A DNA stretch of 64,000 bases from Neonectria sp. B-13 (lineage: Eukaryota > Ascomycota > Sordariomycetes > Hypocreales > Nectriaceae), in contig NOKP01000003.1 in NCBI GenBank assembly GCA_002682825.1, positions 1,736,001 to 1,800,000 on the forward strand. Direction: 5' to 3'. A program made the translations under genes and the position numbers. The stretch's first letter is position 1. Every line of letters begins with the position of its first letter. Below the pieces are notes generated by a model, which had not been told where the DNA came from, searched no databases, and was given only the letters and a program-made list of their open reading frames with translations. Below are positions 1 to 10,680 of the stretch, one piece after another.

Positions 1-710
1 TTGTTCATGACGCATCCAGCCTCGACCTTTGCTTACCACCGGTAAATCGGGAAATGGCCTGGGTTTTGTTTCCACCCCAGGTATAAAATGTGGAGAGTGA
101 AGGCGGGGGAAGCGGGGAAGGAACGGCACTACGACAAAGTCTCGTCTAGTGTCTACATTAGCTTGTTGGATTGCCTCCGCACTCTCTCCGCAGGACCGCA
201 ACAGCATCAGCATCCGGGTTGCCAAGCAAAGATAGGCATGATAGCTGATATCACGAAGGGTGACTAGTCGATATCGCCCCCCAGTAAACGAAGGTGAGTC
301 TCACCTGCCACTATGCCTCTACCGGAGATAGTACGGGCTCGTAAATTGACCCGTCACCATGGGTGTCATGTGGATTGCCAAGGATGAGGGGTTTGGGGAG
401 TCCCTCAAAGCGGAGCACAACTGCAGTGTGTCTTGTCAAGAAATGGATCGTTTCCATGGTTCAATGACTCAATATTGACACGCATGTCCAAAAATCAGGA
501 ATTGCGTGAGTGGATATCAAGGTCACTTGAACATTTTCCAGTTTTATAGGTCGGTTAGTTTTCAGTGATGGATAGTCCACGCCTTTTTACTGCAGAGCAT
601 CACTGACGGTTTTCTGGCAAAGCCAAATTCCTCCAGATTATTCCATAGATATACCTCTACTAACTACATTATCGTTTCCCTCAAACCAGTCAAATTACCG
701 TAGACAACCC
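1..710. other. Intergenic left edge, no gene seen
   Basis: No frame of useful length with fungal coding character is visible on either strand. A TATAAAA box-like string lies at 82-88 on the + strand, followed by pyrimidine-rich DNA, but no reading frame starts downstream that I can support. The last part is the 3' flank of the minus-strand transporter that ends at 711. Confidence 0.5.
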
Positions 711-2386
711 CTAGATATCATATCTTGCCTTGTGGCCAGCATTGATGCCACCTAGAGGTCTGCCAACAGTAGCGTGCTCTCCGTGCTTCTCAAGGTGCTC
801 AGCCAGATTCTTGCCGGAGATTCCTTCCTCCACCGACAAAGTAGATTCCATTTCGTCCATCTTCTTGTTGTCCTTCCTGAGGCAGATCGTAAGAGCAATG
901 GAACTGGCAATGGTGATAACGGTCAAAGCCAGGTTTACGGACCAGGCCGTCGTGTATCGCGGTCCGTCGCTGGCGGGATACAAGTAAGGGGTCCACACGA
1001 GCGCCAGGTTTCCAACAGAGTTGTTCATAGCCAGACTGATGGCACGCTTCTTGCGAGGTCGGGCTCCAATGTTGGCCATCCAGGCGTTAGAGATTTGGAA
1101 ACAACCGTATGTGCCGGGAAGCATGAGGAAGAGCGCAAAATATCGAGCAGCGGTGTTTGTCGTGGCCATGGTGATGATAATGCCTGCGAGAGCCACGAAG
1201 CTGGGGTAGATGATGTGAGGGGATCGCTGGCCGTTGCGGTCAGAGTACCAGGTGTTGAAGAGACAGAACATTGCTGTGAACAAGAATGGCGGGGCTGTTA
1301 GGAGTAGGGTCTTGATGGTAGAATAACCAAAGCTCTTGACGAGAGTGGGAAGGAAGTTGGTCAAAGACGCAACAGCCTGGACACACATCTGGCCAACAAT
1401 GCAAAGCCAGACCCGATGATCCTTGGCGGCCATCTTGAAGGCAGCAAGCGTGGTGATGTCCTCTTCCTCTTCTCCGGCGTCTTCGACGATGCGCATGATT
1501 CCGAGAGCCTTCTCCTCCTCGGACAACCACTTCGTTGTGGCGGGCCAGTCGGGGATGACCAGTCCAGTGACCACAGCAAAAACGACTGTTGCGATGCCTT
1601 CGATGAGGAACAGCCAGCGCCAGCTCTCGATTTTATTGTTCGCAAACGCTGCTGCGATTCCGGCTGCGAAGAGACCGCCAAAGGCTCCAGAGACCATGGC
1701 AGCGCAGAAGAAAATTCCCAAGCGCAGACCCAGCTCCTTTCTCGTATACCATCCGCTGAAGAGGAACGCGACGCCGACGAAGAATGGGGCCTAAACGCGT
1801 GTTATGTTAGAACTCATTCTCCGTAAATATGTCGTATCACTTACTTCTGTTACTCCGAGGAAGAAACGGCAGACGACAAGACCGGCAAAGCCATGGACTG
1901 CTGCTGTGGTACCGCTGACAATACCCCAAGCAACCATGCAAAGGGAAAGGTACCAACTAGGCCGGACCTTGCTAAGAATCATGTTGCTCGGAACTTATAG
2001 TTGTCAGCAGGGGTTCCAACCATTCTAATGTCTAGTCATATTACCTTGCATCAAGATGTATCCGATGAACGTGACGCTCAAGACGATGTTATACTGGACC
2101 CCCTTCAGACCTAGATCTTCTTCGAGACCTTGGACTCGAGCATGCGGAACGGCGTTGCGATCGATGTAGTTCATGATGTACATGACAATCTGAATATCAA
2201 GGGTTAGTCTATTGCAATCAAACAAGCCAGGGAATCTCAACGTACCAAGATTGGCAGCAGCCGAAAATCAATCTTCCTCAGAAACTTCTTCTCCCGAGCG
2301 GCGCGCTCCTCGGGCGACCAGGCGGCGACAATGGCAGCATAGTCGATGGCGACAGCCTCTGTCCCAGCTGGCTGGGCCTTGGCCAT
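711..2386 (-). CDS. Dal5-type anion:cation symporter (MFS)
   Basis: Major facilitator of the fungal allantoate/nicotinate permease (anion:cation symporter) family, expected in the plasma membrane importing an organic anion with protons. Exons on the minus strand are 2386-2246, 2189-2045, 1993-1845 and 1790-711, giving 504 residues, the usual size. Phases agree at every junction: the first membrane region reads LPIL/IVMYIMNYIDRN, followed by GLEEDLGLKGVQYN and, across the second junction, MQ/VPSNMILSKVRPSWYL, all hallmark positions of the family. The start is the first ATG, ahead of a hydrophilic N-terminus. The central loop is acidic (EDAGEEEED). The tail after the last helix is polar. The gene diverges from the SAF-domain oxidoreductase at 3184, suggesting they may serve one uptake and catabolism route. 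The substrate cannot be read from the sequence. Confidence 0.9.
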
Positions 2387-3183
2387 TGTGCTTGATAGTT
2401 GGCGATGTTTGAGTTTTGGGGTAAAGAGGAGCTTTTCGGCGAAACAGAGAGCATGCAGTTCCGAGCTGATAACTGAGGATGCTTGACTTCGATTGCCAGA
2501 CTTGGAGAGCATCTTATACCCAGTGCATGTTCCTGCTATCCTGGCTTGCGGTCAGGCAACTCGAGTCAACCTCGGGCATCCAATGCCGTGGTAATGGCCA
2601 GATTCCCCAGGTTCCCCAAGTTCCCGGGGATTCTGGCCTCCTGCCGACTAAGGCCCGTGTGGAGTCTGGGGTTGAGATTGACACCAAAAGCCACCAGCTT
2701 CCAGGTCGCTGGCGCCTCCGATTTCCCGACGGCCGCGACTCAGCGCACTCCAAGCATGTGCTCCATATTTTGGTTCACGTGGATCTGTATCCATGCCGAG
2801 CTAATGAAGCGAACTACTGGCGCCTTGGCGTTGGTTTGCGATGGAGGGGAGGTGTGGGATGGTGTCGGGAAATCGGCTAAAAAGCCGGTGGTGATGCTGC
2901 CGAGACGGGGATTGTGGATGCAACACGGGGTCGTGATGCATGTCAGTGAGGATATGGACGGGCCGGCCTTGCATATGCTTTCGACGATGATGAGTTCAAA
3001 AGAAGTGGTTGCGGCCGTCGAGATGGAGAGATCAAACCAGTCTCATCAAGCCCTCAACCTTCATTCCCCGACTATCACAGCCCTCTCTGCAAGACTCAAT
3101 TGGGGCTCTCTTCCAAGTCACATCAAAGCAAATTGTCTTTCATCTTCTATCAGTCTTGATCCATTTATTTCCATACTTCCACC
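2387..3183. promoter_or_regulatory. Divergent promoter, MFS transporter / SAF oxidoreductase
   Basis: About 800 bp separate the two start codons. A CACGTG E-box lies at 2776-2781. A run near 2600-2635 repeats the motif of a few C's after TT or GTT (ttcccc, gttcccc, gttcccggg). A long frame crossing this region on the + strand (2483-3187) is not convincing as protein. The pyrimidine-rich DNA just before 3184 looks like a fungal leader. Confidence 0.5.
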
Positions 3184-4645
3184 ATGACTAGCCTATCAAC
3201 TAAGCTTGCCGCGCTCGAAGAGGCCGGCAAGCCAATCCAGGTCGGCATCATCGGTGCTGGCAAGTTCGGTTCCATGTTCATCTCGCAGTCTTTCCGAACC
3301 ACAGGCCTCCGTCTAGCAGGCATCGCCGATCTCTCCAAGGATCGAGCTCTCGCCTCGCTCAAGCGCACTGGGTTCCCCGAGGAGAAGTACGATGCTACCT
3401 GCACCCTCACTGTGTCGGAGGGCATCAAGGCTGGCAAGACTGCCATCACCACAGACTCAGCAGCCCTCATTGCTACTCCTGAGATCGATGTCATTTTGGA
3501 GGTCACCGGTAGTCCCTCCGCGGGTATCCGACACGCCCTGTTGTGCTGTGAGCACAAGAAGCACATTGTCATGATCAACGTGGAGGCCGACGTCTTGGCC
3601 GGTCCTCTCCTAGCGAGGAAGGCTCGTGAGGCTGGAATTATCTACTCAATGGCATACGGAGACCAACCAGCCCTGATTGCCGAGATGGTCGACTGGGCCC
3701 GCACAGCCGGTTTCGAGGTCGTCTGCGCAGGCAAGGGAACCAAGCATCTCCCCGAGTACCATTACTCGACCCCCGACACCGTGTGGAAGTACTACGGCTT
3801 CACCGACGAGCAGCTTGAGTCTGGAGACTTCAACCCTCAGATGTTTAACTCGTTCTTGGACGGCACGAAGTCGGCCCTGGAGATGGCGGCCGTCGCTAAC
3901 GGATGCGACTTGAGCCCTCCCACAAATGGCTTGAAGTTCCCTCCTTGTGGAGTCTGGGATTTGCCCGAGGTGTTGAAGCCTGAGAGCGAGGGTGGACAAT
4001 GTGAGAAGAACGGCACTGTCGAGGTTGTTTCCTGCATGGAGACGGACGGCAGATGGGTCTTCAACCACCTCCGATGGGGTGTTTACGTCGTTATCAAGGG
4101 TAAGTTGTCTCATTGCGGACCATATGAAAGCATTTACTGACACCCAAACCTCAGCTCCCGGAGAGTACCAGAAGGAATGTTTCAAGCAATACGGTCTCAA
4201 GACCGACACTAGTGGATGGTACGCCGCCCAGTACAAGCCTTACCACCTCATCGGTCTCGAGCTGGGCGTCTCCATCGCCACCATCATGTGCCGTGGAGAG
4301 CCTACAGGGCAGACCAAGACCTGGTCCGGCGACGTTGTTGCCACCGCCAAGCGAGATCTTGAGGTTGGCGAGAAGCTCGACGGCGAGGGTGGCTTCACCG
4401 TCTACGGCAGACTCATGCCCGCTGCGGATTCAATGGCCATTGAGGGCCTTCCCATCGGCCTTGCGCATGGATTTGTGCTGAAGCGACCGGTCAAGAAGGA
4501 CCAGCGACTGAGCTGGCAGGATATCGAATACACTGCATCCGCCCAGGCTGTTTCTGTGAGAAAGGAGATGGAGGCTCTCTTCAAGAAGGAGTTCAAGGCC
4601 AAGAAGATTAACGGTACAAACGGGGTCAACGGTCACCATGCGTAG
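3184..4645 (+). CDS. NAD-binding oxidoreductase with C-terminal SAF domain
   Basis: Predicted dehydrogenase of the homoserine dehydrogenase-like/SAF family (COG4091 type). Exons are 3184-4099 and 4155-4645, giving 468 residues. The junction reads VVIK/APGEY. The dinucleotide-binding motif GIIGAGKFG is at about residues 21-29, followed by the acidic end of beta-2 (AGIADLSKD). The C-terminal third, with VGEKLDGEGGFTVYGRL and ADSMAIEGLPIGLAHG, matches the SAF fold. The family occurs in bacteria and fungi in sugar-acid or amino-acid-like catabolism, but the substrate is not established here. The protein ends in a short low-complexity tail (INGTNGVNGHH). Its divergent neighbour is an organic anion transporter, so a joint role in using an imported acid is a reasonable inference. 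Confidence 0.85.
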
Positions 4646-5776
4646 GGCGGTCTTAATTATACACCATGACATGATCACAACAAGAAATAGAGAAAGAATG
4701 AAACCAAGTTCAGATTAAAAGCTCCGAAGCGACTACGGATATAGTAGTACGTAGTTGGTTAATCGTGGCCGGCTGTGTATGCCACTGATCTATCGCCAGC
4801 CCATACCAATGTAAATTAGCAAACAAGTGTGGGGAGAATTATGACTTGAGACATCATGCTCCTACCAGCCAAACGTGCATGAAAGGTGCATTTTATAAAG
4901 ACATCAGTGACCAAGCCCATTCCCTTTCTCCTCTATCAGACGGGGCGCATTTTGAACCGTGTTTAAGGCTATCGGCGGGTGGGTTCAAGGCCATAGATAA
5001 TTAAGACATCCACAAAGCTGCATGCAGATCAAGAGGTCCCAGTGCGACTAGGGACATCGGGGAATGAAGAGCAACAAGTGCGGCCAGGGCGAAAGTTGGG
5101 GTCATGGGGATTTCAAATTGCCTTTCTCATCTGGCCATTTCAGATGTTCCTACTTTGCCTTGGGCTGCTTTGCATGCAGAGGCGTGTGCCGCGGAGATGA
5201 CGAGTTCAACAATATCTTTGACCATGTCGAGGCTCTGATAGGTCGAATGCGGTCAAAGTCCTCTAGAGACGCTAGAATTGCAGTGCAGTGAGGGAGGCCC
5301 ACCACTGTGTGCCACCAAGATTACGAGCTCAACAATATTTTTGACCAAGTCGAGGCTCTGATAGGTTGAATGCAGCCAGAATCCTCTACTCCGTAGAGAG
5401 GCTAGAATTGCAGTGAAAGAGGGGAGAAAGGGAAGGCGGTGCATAAATCCCTGATAGGTTGAGTGCGGTCAGAGTCCTCTAGAGACGCTAGAATTGCAGT
5501 GAAAGGGAGGGCGGTGCATTAATCCCTGATAGGTTGAGTGCGGTCAGAGTGTAATGGGGAACCCCCAGGGGTCAAAGTCATCTGGTCGTAAATGTGGTCA
5601 GCGAATAGGAGCCCAGGCTCTTTCATGGAAGTTAAGTTAAGTGGGGTTCGGTGAGAATGTTCCTGCTCAAAGGTCCGGTCTCGCGAACATTTACACTCAA
5701 CCTGTTGGTTGGAGAAATCTTGTCTTTTAACTTAAAGAATCTCTACTGAGTCCTCACGTGCAAAGACCCACAAGCG
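4646..5776. other. Intergenic with direct-repeat patch
   Basis: No gene is supported between the convergent oxidoreductase and rhodopsin-type genes. The notable content is the repeat patch at 5198-5560, listed separately. A 75-codon frame at 5064-5291 runs into the first repeat unit and has no coding look. Confidence 0.6.
5198..5560. repeat. Decaying direct repeats, units offset 123, 93 and 75 bp
   Basis: The core ctctgataggttgaatgcgg begins at 5233, 5356, 5449 and 5524 (third and fourth copies begin ccctgatagg and read gagtgcgg). Copies one and two share a longer unit that also covers cgagttcaacaatat (5201 and 5324), a period of 123 bp. Copies one to three continue into cctctag...gctagaattgcagtg. 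Copies two to four share the joint ggcggtgcat(a/t)aatccctgatagg. The fourth copy breaks off after gtcagagt. No terminal inverted repeats or coding capacity are visible, so the origin (satellite, MITE remnant or local slippage) is open. Confidence 0.85.
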
Positions 5777-7334
5777 CTATAGGTGTCTCAGTGGGATACT
5801 CACAGCTCGCTCCCTGTGATAGTCATCTGTAAAGCCTTCACTGCTCTCCACCTGCACCTCGCGCCGTACACGTATCTGGGGCCCATTCCTCGCTTTGTCG
5901 TCCCTCCTATCAGACTCGTCAACGTACAAGTCGTCAGTTGACCCCTGGAAGCTCCCATCATCAAGGCGCTCAAAGGAGCCGTCCAGGTCATCATCCCTCG
6001 CTCGCTTCGAAACGACGCCTCCGCGGTTGGACATCTTGCCAATGGTGATGCGGGTATTGAAGTTATTGGATGACTTGTCGCCTGCCTTCCCGGAGCCTGT
6101 GTCCCTGGACACGACAGTAGCGACACTGCCCAACATGCGCTTGAGAAGCGGCGCACATGTCGGCAGACAGGCTCCGATGATGGCGAGGCATGTCTCAATG
6201 GCAGATGCCGTATGGGGAAAGAGGACTGTTTGGCTGATGTTGTTCCCGCTGGCGCCGGCGCCGGGCTGGTAGATGCAGAAGAGGACGAGACGGGTAATTG
6301 AGGCAAGGACGACACTAGACCATAAACTTGTCAACATCTATACTCCTTGCGCGGCATGTCAATCATCATTCGGCGATCATTTCTTACCTGCCACCTAGTA
6401 GGAAGACACTGGTAATCGCCCATTTTTTGTCTCGGCCCATTTGCAACTTCCAAACCTCGCGGACCGGAAGAGCCACAGTGAGGGCATCAAAGATGATATT
6501 GGGAACCGTAATTCCGATGTAAAACTTGCTTGAGTCGATACATTTGCTCGTTATGCTCTTGTCCCAAAAGCCATGGACAGGGTCACAGGTGAAGACTGCA
6601 GCATCAGAAGTTAGTAACCTTCCCCTGGCTAGTCCACTACGGGACCTTTTTAGGCTGAAAGGATGAGAAAGAGTTGTTCGGCGACTTACTGCTAACTATT
6701 ACGACGGCGATTCCCCATCCCGCGAGCATGGCAGCTATCGCCCACAGACAATACCGGAGCAATTTCGATGTCGAGAAGATGCGGTAATACATGGCTAAGA
6801 CAGCCATCTTGGATAAGGGGCACGCTATTCCATATGCGCACTCGATTGCTAAGATAGACTATTGCAAGGCTATTAGATCACTGCCCTGGTCATGAGGGGA
6901 GAGTGGAGTTGCGGCAGATCGACACATACCTTCAAGAAGCTAGAGATACCGCCAGGAAATTCGGTGGTAATCTTGACCATGTTTGATCCTAAGCCGTTGG
7001 ATACACCTATAAGCCATAATCAGCGTTGTTCAACTGCGAGGGCTGCCGTAATGGGACAGGGGACGAACCAACGCCTTCGCAGACAATCATAATGTGGTTC
7101 GTCGTCTGGCAACGGCTGTGATTAGTAATGGACCATGGCGGATACGAAGACCAAGGATCTCACCAGAGCTGCAATGGAGACGTATTCATCCACGGACCAC
7201 TTAGTCTTGGTCACATGTCGTGCAGTGTACAGACGCAAGCCAACAAAAACGGTAGCAATAGCACTAAAGACGGCGTGCGGAACCATCAGAATGCTGCTGA
7301 CGCTTTCGTTCGAGAAGTAAGTGACATCATCCAT
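5777..7334 (-). CDS. Fungal rhodopsin-domain (PTH11-like) membrane protein
   Basis: Seven-helix integral membrane protein of the large fungal rhodopsin family often annotated as satratoxin SC4-like or PTH11-like; family members are putative surface sensors. Exons on the minus strand are 7334-7164, 7105-7075, 7006-6930, 6858-6690, 6595-6388 and 6314-5777, giving 397 residues. Family marks include GLRLYTARHV, WSVDEYVSIAAL, SNGLGSN, ACPLSKMAVLAMYYRIF, a FTCDPVHGFWD loop with CIDSSKFYIG, and a cytoplasmic tail rich in D, S and R after KRMLGS. The small second exon is uncertain. The version given uses a GC donor; a fully GT-AG version starts 10 bp upstream of this acceptor, at 7115, and ends at 7073, but replaces a hydrophobic helix by a polar stretch. 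The last residues could also be spliced differently at a GTGAGT near 5800. Confidence 0.8.
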
Positions 7335-8719
7335 GGTGAAGAAGTGGGAGCGCCGTTCGCTGTACGAAGAAGAAGGATTCGTCGATCAACCATTTGCAAA
7401 GTCTAGGCTTCCGGTATACATATATACAGCAAGAAAGGGCGAAGAATTGCGGCTCAGCGCCAAGGATTCCAGCGATCCCATCCCCTTTGGGTCGGCATTG
7501 CTTAATACAGGCATCCCTTTGAGAGTTTGCGTGTGCGTGCGGAAGCTCTGCGTCGTCAGTGCGGCTCCTTCGAAAGTTCGCACACTCGAAGGGGGCATGG
7601 CAACATGGTCTGATACGGCTTCAACTAGGCCCACTTAGCGCCATGTTCCGATTCGCCCTACTAGCAAATGAACCAGTGTTGTGGCAAGGTTCCCCGGCCG
7701 GGAGACCCAAGCTGGCGTAGGAGATTCCATGCTTGTTTGCGATGGATCGTGTGACCGCAGCGCGGTAGACAGTTGATGAGGAGTTAGACGCAGCATAAAG
7801 GTGCGTCAGTCGTAGAAATAGTCATAAATCATGTTTGTTGGGTAGACAACTCACTCAAATGCACTGCATATCCAACTCGGAAATATTACATACGATCCCG
7901 CCGCTTACAAGGACAAGGACAAGGTCAAACCCAGATGCCGGACCCACAAGCGATTCAGCATCATGCATGGTTCATGGAGAGCAGCTAAAGAAACGGGTAT
8001 CTGCCGACACTTCCCGGACCAGCATGCGAATCCTACAGAAACCCAAAACCTGCCGTGAAAAGGCGATAGTGGAGTGTTCGAAAACGACAACGGTTTGTAT
8101 TCGTAGATAGGGCATAATTACCAAGTTACCAACTAGGCTCTTGTTGGACCGTTCCACTCTGGCCCATGAGTCTACGTAGTAACAAATCCTGGCCCCCGCC
8201 GGGAAGGATACGCTTCCATCGAGGCCGATCGACATCAGATACTCCCGTCTGGCTCAAATCACCCGCTTCCAGCGCTACTCCATACCGCCATTTCTCCTTT
8301 GATCCGGGCAAGGGCCCAAGGGTCTCAGAGCCTCAGACCCATGGCACTGGGTACTGCAGGAACGAGTCGTTTTCGGTTATCATGCACCGGCCAGTGCGAG
8401 GGTCTGATGTGACGGTGTCTGGACCAACACGGACAACTTCCATGAACCCCGGTTGGCTCGACGACCCAGCCAATCCACACGCTCTGCAGCCAGGCGGCCC
8501 ACTCATGAACCAACGGTACCAACGTTACGTAGTATTTATACACTGGTTGGGCTGCATTCTCGTGTTCCCAAGGATACATAGTATCCCATCCTCTCTTATC
8601 CTGCTCTTTTTCGCCATCCCTTATCCAAGCAAGGCTCATTTTCGCTTAGTTTGTTGCCTAGTCACGCTACAGGGTCCAGAGTCACATCAATCGTCAATCA
8701 TCTCGATCCCAATAACGCC
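7335..8719. other. Divergent intergenic region, rhodopsin-type / hydrolase
   Basis: About 1.4 kb between two divergent starts. Several short frames occur, but none has a consistent protein character. Nothing else recognisable was seen. Confidence 0.45.
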
Positions 8720-9478
8720 ATGTCTGCCACCAATACTTCCAGGGACCTGGGCATCGTGCTCGCTCACGGCGGCTTCCACCTCCCATCATGCTTTGATCTA
8801 GCCAAGGAGCGTTTCGAGGCCGCTGGCTTCTCCCCTGTCATTGCCGTCCGTCACCCTAGCATTGGCACCGACAGTAAAGTCACCTGCGAGGACGACGCTC
8901 GTAACATCCAGGAAGCAATTGCCCCCTACTTAGACCAAGGCAAAGAATTCCTCGGCATCTCGCACTCATATGGCGGCACGCCTTTGACGATAGCTGCGAA
9001 AGGCTACTCGGTGGCTGAGAGGGCGGCCGAAGGCAAGAAGGGCGGCTTCCGGGCCGTGGTGTATGTCACGAGCAACATGCCTCCTAAGAAGGGTGGCAGT
9101 GCGCTGAGCGTCCTGCCTATCATCGATATTGTCGACGTCGAGGACGGCATTGCGAGGGCGAACGTCAAGGCTCGCGCCGCTTTCTACGGCCCTGATATGG
9201 CTGACGACCTTGCGGACAAGTTTCTGGCCGCATGCCTGCCGCAATCGCTGGAAGCCCTGGCTGGTCCTTCTCCTGTTGGACTGGATGAGCTGAAGACTCC
9301 AGCGTATTACATCCTCTGCGAGAAGGACCAGACAATTCCCGCGGCCACGCAGGAGCAGATCATCTCGACCATCCCGACGTTAAAGAAGGTGCTTCGCAAC
9401 CCCGGTGGTCACTGTGCCTTTATCACCGAGCTGGATTTGTTTGTTGAGCAGATCTTCGAGATTGCGGCTGAAGTTTGA
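8720..9478 (+). CDS. Alpha/beta hydrolase (esterase-like), intronless
   Basis: Single-exon protein of 252 residues with the AB_hydrolase_6-like layout seen in many fungal and bacterial small esterases. The N-terminal strand and oxyanion segment read IVLAHGGFH at about 12-20. The nucleophile elbow is SHSYG with Ser83. An acid candidate is in CEKDQTIP, and the catalytic His is in NPGGHCAF near the C-terminus. No signal peptide is visible, so it is likely cytosolic. The frame is open 23 codons further upstream but without an ATG, so the ATG at 8720 (context gccATGtct) is the start. The natural substrate is unknown. It is flanked by regulatory and membrane genes but not by a biosynthetic core. 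Confidence 0.85.
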   Translation: MSATNTSRDLGIVLAHGGFHLPSCFDLAKERFEAAGFSPVIAVRHPSIGTDSKVTCEDDARNIQEAIAPYLDQGKEFLGISHSYGGTPLTIAAKGYSVAERAAEGKKGGFRAVVYVTSNMPPKKGGSALSVLPIIDIVDVEDGIARANVKARAAFYGPDMADDLADKFLAACLPQSLEALAGPSPVGLDELKTPAYYILCEKDQTIPAATQEQIISTIPTLKKVLRNPGGHCAFITELDLFVEQIFEIAAEV

Positions 9479-10680
9479 GGGTAGAACGCTGCATGGGAGG
9501 ACTTCGTATAGACGAAGAATACAATAATATTAGCAAGAACAACCTTAATAGTCTTGCTATGTACCTTCCGTGGCGTCTGTTTGTAAATCTAGGATAGCGC
9601 GAAGACCATGATGCTAAATATCCGGCCGCTTGATCCCCTTTCCCTTCATATAACCTCTGAGAGGTGCTTGTCTTCCGTTCTTTTCAACGTCCTTGTGGCC
9701 TTGGATAGCGCAAACTAGCGGAGTACTGGTGCTTCGTGCGGCTACGGCAGCTTGTCGGACGCAAATTCTACAACGCTGAGAACCACATCGTCTTTGCTCT
9801 TGCATTGCTTTTTTGTTGGCGACTTGCCATTGGTGTTGTCCCTAAGACTATGTGGCGAGATTAACACTTTGCCCAGCGAGCGAAGAGGACAGAGCATATA
9901 ATAAGCAGAACAAGGTGGATGGGGAAATGGAACGGCTAGAATCACATTCTTATTGTTTGTCTCGACATTGGTTATGACCTACGGTGGGCCTCTTTGCTAT
10001 TCAGCGTTCGCAGCTTACATTGCCCCAATCGGCTTCGCTACACATTACAGTGTGGGTGACCTCCAGTAATCTAAAGCACATAGTAAGCCGCATGTGGGCC
10101 ACTTTCTTGACTGTCCACTGAGTGGATGTAGTAATTTACGCGTGTTTCGTTGGACTTACGCTTGGATACTAGGGAGAGCTGGTGTGAAACACCATGGTTT
10201 CGACTATCATGGTGTTCGTCGCAAGCGCTCGTTGCGACTGAAGCCTCACCATCTGCCGAGGAACTTTCTTCATGAATTTGAACAACAAAAAGTCCGATTT
10301 GACTTCCAATATCAGTGAAAGACTGGTCTAATAGGTACTTTGAACAGATGTTCATCAGCAACGCCTATTCAGGGCATGAACTAATCCCAGCTAGAGAATT
10401 GGCCTTTCATGAGTCTAGGGTACCCGGATACGGGCGATAAATTGATACCCGTTGCCGACTCATATCAAGCAAATTTGACTCCACTTGTCAGCAATAACGC
10501 CCAAAATGGCATGGTTCGGGAAGTAATCTAAGCTCCGGACTCCGGGTTTAAGTCCCTCTTACGTCCGACTTGCTCATTCCATTTCACAGGAGGAAGACCT
10601 GTTGCCTGTTGTTTGTTTCCTTCTTCCCTACAGATGAGCCTACCGGTGATATTCTGGTGGCACGCTATTCTGCTCGAATT
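9479..10680. other. Intergenic, no gene seen
   Basis: Short frames on both strands (for example 10071-10361 minus) lack coding character and splice partners. The last 120 bp are the likely leader of the zinc-cluster regulator. Confidence 0.5.

Noticed and set aside
2483..3187. 234-codon + strand frame between transporter and oxidoreductase
   Set aside because: No recognisable motif, lies in a divergent promoter and overlaps the start of a well-supported gene in another frame.
5064..5291. 75-codon + strand frame
   Set aside because: Runs into the direct-repeat patch and shows no coding character.
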